From positions 440,911-504,910 of the forward strand of contig CAWIKX010000040.1 in the NCBI GenBank assembly GCA_963836695.1: a stretch of 64,000 nucleotides of DNA, read 5' to 3'. Shown here piece after piece: positions 62,459 through 64,000 of this stretch. This DNA comes from Roseiarcus sp963836695 (GTDB lineage Bacteria; Pseudomonadota; Alphaproteobacteria; Rhizobiales; Beijerinckiaceae). Numbering within the stretch: position 1 is the stretch's first letter; every line of letters starts with the position of its first letter. The notes under the pieces were generated by a model, which was given only the letters and a program-made list of their open reading frames with translations, was not told where the DNA came from and made no database searches. A program made the translations under genes and the position numbers.

Positions 62459-62791
62459 TCAAAGCATGGCAAGGACGCTGTAGCTAACAAGTGGTGACAA
62501 AAGTGGTTGACATTTCGTCGCCGAAGCGCCGCCTCGGGAGCAAGCGCGCGTCACAGGAAGCGTTGCGCAAATACAACCGCGAGTACCAGCGCGCCCGACG
62601 GGCGAAACGCGCCGCCGCGGCCTCGCTATCGACGAAAGCGGCGAACTAGCGGTCGTCAGGCGCGCCACAGCGACAATTGATCGGACGTTGACTTGTCCAT
62701 CGGAGAGGTGTCCTGCGGCGATGAGGTTGCGCTCCATCGCCATGATGAGCACCTCGTCCATCGTGTCGAGGTAGGCGACGTCATCGGTCAT
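62459..62791 (-). CDS. Hypothetical protein of the element
   Basis: ATG 62791 opens MTDDVAYLDTMDEVLIMAME then RNLIAAGHLSDGQVNVRSIV. The first 50 or so residues look like a real acidic helical protein; the remainder runs antisense to the small basic gene and is Arg/Pro-rich, so the true end is probably near 62640 behind an indel. The start overlaps the stop of an upstream small gene (ATGA). Function unknown. Confidence 0.35.
   Translation of the reverse strand: MTDDVAYLDTMDEVLIMAMERNLIAAGHLSDGQVNVRSIVAVARLTTASSPLSSIARPRRRVSPVGRAGTRGCICATLPVTRACSRGGASATKCQPLLSPLVSYSVLAML
62491..62649 (+). CDS. Small basic protein of the element
   Basis: A 52-residue, Arg/Lys/Ala-rich protein, VVTKVVDISSPKRRLGSKRA then SQEALRKYNREYQRARRAKR, starting GTG three bases behind the split gene's stop. 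Small basic proteins with this KYNREYQRARRAKR-like helix are common in phage-derived regions and may bind nucleic acid. It probably belongs to the topoisomerase operon. No strong ribosome-binding site is visible. Confidence 0.45.
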   Translation: MVTKVVDISSPKRRLGSKRASQEALRKYNREYQRARRAKRAAAASLSTKAAN

Positions 62792-62965
62792 CGCTTGCCG
62801 CTCCAGCCGTCCTTCAGCCACTCGACATCGGGTGCGGTTTGGGCCGTTGACGAGGCTGCGGCTCCAGATGCGTGGTCGAGTAGGCCTGCCGATCATGCTC
62901 GTTCTGACGCCGAGCTCGGCCTCGAACTCCTCGTAGAGGTCGCGCAGGCGCTTATTTTCGCTCAC
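62783..62965 (-). CDS. Hypothetical small protein of the element, probably frameshifted
   Basis: GTG 62965 opens MSENKRLRDLYEEFEAELGV, a charged coiled-coil-like start. From about 62890 protein-like text lies in another frame, GLLDHASGAAASSTAQTAPD then VEWLKDGWSGKR and a stop that overlaps the next start at 62791. One indel would make a protein of about 60 residues. Function unknown. Confidence 0.35.
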
Positions 62966-63050
62966 GATTGCCCACCGACATGCCTTTGGCCGCGCAGCCA
63001 TTAGGCCGCATGCGGGTTGTTCTCGTTGAGCCAGATCATGCTGCACGCGA

Positions 63051-63566
63051 TCAGAGTTTCACGTTGATGTCGATAGGGGAGCAATGGCCCTTGCTTGTCA
63101 GGTGGCTATCCCAGCGGTGTGCGCCCTCTTCTCCCGTCCAGCTTTCACCCGTCATCGTTCCGCTGATGCGGTCGACGTACCAGCCGTTGTCTTTGGAGTT
63201 GTAGGTTCCCTCGTGGTTTTCGTGCGGTTCCATCAAGACATAAGTTTCGTCGGTGACACGCAGCGGTGCGTCCAAAATCACGCCGTCCATTTTTTTGCCG
63301 TTCGCCTTAGCTGTTGTTCGAGCAATTCTTTCACGATTTCCCGTTAACCGTGACCATGCGCCATGTGCGACCGCTGAGTTCGATCACCATCGTATGCTGG
63401 TCTGTCGTGGATGTCGTGGAATCTACACACACGTTACGTCGGCGTACTGACATTGCAGGCCGACAGGCTTCGATCCGATGATGTCGGCGAGGCTCATATT
63501 GTTGTTGTGCCAAGCCGTGGCTCCAATCGCGAGCGCGACCGCGCCTATTAAAATTGCCGGTTTCAT
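63051..63566 (-). pseudogene. Secreted protein of the element, two frameshifts
   Basis: ATG 63566, behind AAGGGG, gives a signal peptide MKPAILIGAVALAIGATAWH. The sense then passes frames near 63425 (DSTTSTTDQHTMVIELSGRT) and near 63345 (GNRERIARTTAKANGKKMDG) to the final part LRVTDETYVLMEPHENHEGT, GWYVDRISGTMTGESWTGEE, ending at 63051. Reassembled it is an exported protein of about 170 residues. No family recognised. Confidence 0.5.
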
Positions 63567-63568
63567 TT

Positions 63569-63731
63569 GTGTCCCCTTTCGTATTTTCATAGTCAGGGTT
63601 TTCCTTCCACCGGCGGCGAGCAATGCGATGCCAGCGAGCGTGAGGCTGACGCGCTTGGCGGTGGCGCGCTTGGGCGGTTCGATAAAGGGGCGGCTAAAGG
63701 CACGGGCGAGGGCGTCGCGTTCGTGGGACAT
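63569..63731 (-). CDS. Possible small membrane protein
   Basis: ATG 63731 with AGGAG seven bases upstream opens MSHERDALARAFSRPFIEPP, then one hydrophobic helix (VSLTLAGIALLAAGG). The frame runs without a stop into the following secreted-protein start, so the real end is unclear; a one-base shift would stop it at about 63590. Confidence rests on the good ribosome-binding site. Confidence 0.35.
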
Positions 63732-63814
63732 GTTGGTGCTCCTGTGTCAGATGCCCGGATGAACCCTGACGCCCCGAGACGGGTCGCCCTCGCGATTTGT
63801 CCGCCCCTTGGGGG

Positions 63815-64000
63815 TCAATTGTGGGCGTAGCCCATGACCGTCATGCAATGTTCGTAGTTCTTGGCATGGACAACGATGCTGCCAATCGTGACGCCAATCA
63901 CCGAGTGCCATTGGGGCTGGGGCAGGCCGTTGGCGGCGAGTTCGCAGTAGGCTTTGACTTGCTCAAATGCCGAGGCCTTGTGGTAGCCATCGTCGGCGAG
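63815..64000 (-). CDS. C-terminal part of an unknown protein, cut by window edge
   Basis: Reading leftward from the edge gives LADDGYHKASAFEQVKAYCE, LAANGLPQPQWHSVIGVTIG then SIVVHAKNYEHCMTVMGYAH and a stop at 63815. About 61 residues are visible. Cys, His and Tyr placement (YEHCM) is notable, but no family is recognised. Confidence 0.55.
   Translation of the reverse strand, partial: LADDGYHKASAFEQVKAYCELAANGLPQPQWHSVIGVTIGSIVVHAKNYEHCMTVMGYAHN

Larger units (their letters stand above)
60594..62487 (+). pseudogene. 42-codon gene behind the topoisomerase, split by the IS
   Basis: GTG at 60594 overlaps the topoisomerase stop (GTGA) and reads MTKFQILSDVLASSIAAL to 60648. Removing the IS (60649-62410) and one copy of the TAA target duplication restores the frame: N-MKDGVGAVPLAVEFVKAWQG and a stop at 62487. 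Its beginning resembles the start of the topoisomerase itself (FQ...LLASS...NL), because the direct repeat underlies both. Coding is likely from the coupling and the clean frame, but the protein is short and unknown. Confidence 0.5.

Overview
The window is GC-rich chromosomal DNA from an alphaproteobacterium, most likely Hyphomicrobiales. The pointers are a Mg-type HemB, the RDD/Bpt pair, a CGNR regulator, DUF6496, DUF3072 and an MxaJ-like binding protein. No rRNA, tRNA or CRISPR array was seen, so the placement is an inference.

Layout. 1-6.3 kb holds housekeeping and envelope genes: partial glgX, a BON protein, a beta-barrel outer-membrane protein, a channel-like membrane protein, a lipoprotein, an HD hydrolase and hemB. 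6.4-25 kb is an accessory stretch in which several genes are broken (a secreted protein, a zinc alcohol dehydrogenase that lost its catalytic domain, a nucleotide-sugar-type epimerase). It also holds a DGPF-DGPF-ECF sigma module of the ECF42 type, a TIR-like two-gene unit, a ribose-type ABC importer with a CRP-like site upstream, a DUF2235 hydrolase and pieces of a branched-chain amino acid importer. RDD and bpt follow. Just behind bpt a PEP-CTERM tail remnant lies between two copies of the bpt 3' end, and then comes a solitary AT-richer NACHT/pentapeptide NTPase (26.2-29.4 kb), a candidate defence gene.

29.9-34.8 kb carries sdaA, a PhyH-type dioxygenase, DUF3072, a GreA-like protein, DUF6496 and an MxaJ-like protein. 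34.9-51.7 kb is a coherent catabolic locus. A LacI regulator with two facing 16-bp operators sits between a flavoprotein dehydrogenase and a run of Gfo/Idh, CoA-transferase, enoyl-CoA hydratase, sugar-type ABC importer, two GMC oxidoreductases and an SDR. A dimethylformamidase-like protein converges on its end. The gene set suggests import of a sugar- or cyclitol-like compound, several oxidations, then a CoA-dependent phase; the substrate is unknown.

52.8-64 kb is an integrated element: a frameshifted tyrosine integrase, a frameshifted P4-type primase/helicase pair, small DNA-binding proteins and one intact, striking gene. That gene is a 760-residue single-chain type IIB topoisomerase (GHKL ATPase fused to a Spo11/Top6A-like Tyr plus Toprim half), like DNA topoisomerase VIII. 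A short gene behind it is split by an IS5/IS427-type element that has a duplicated left end and carries an alpha/beta hydrolase passenger.

More than fifteen apparent frameshifts are spread over the window and densest in the element. Some are probably real decay; single-base cases in otherwise perfect genes may be assembly errors. All functional calls come from reading motifs by eye; no database search was run.
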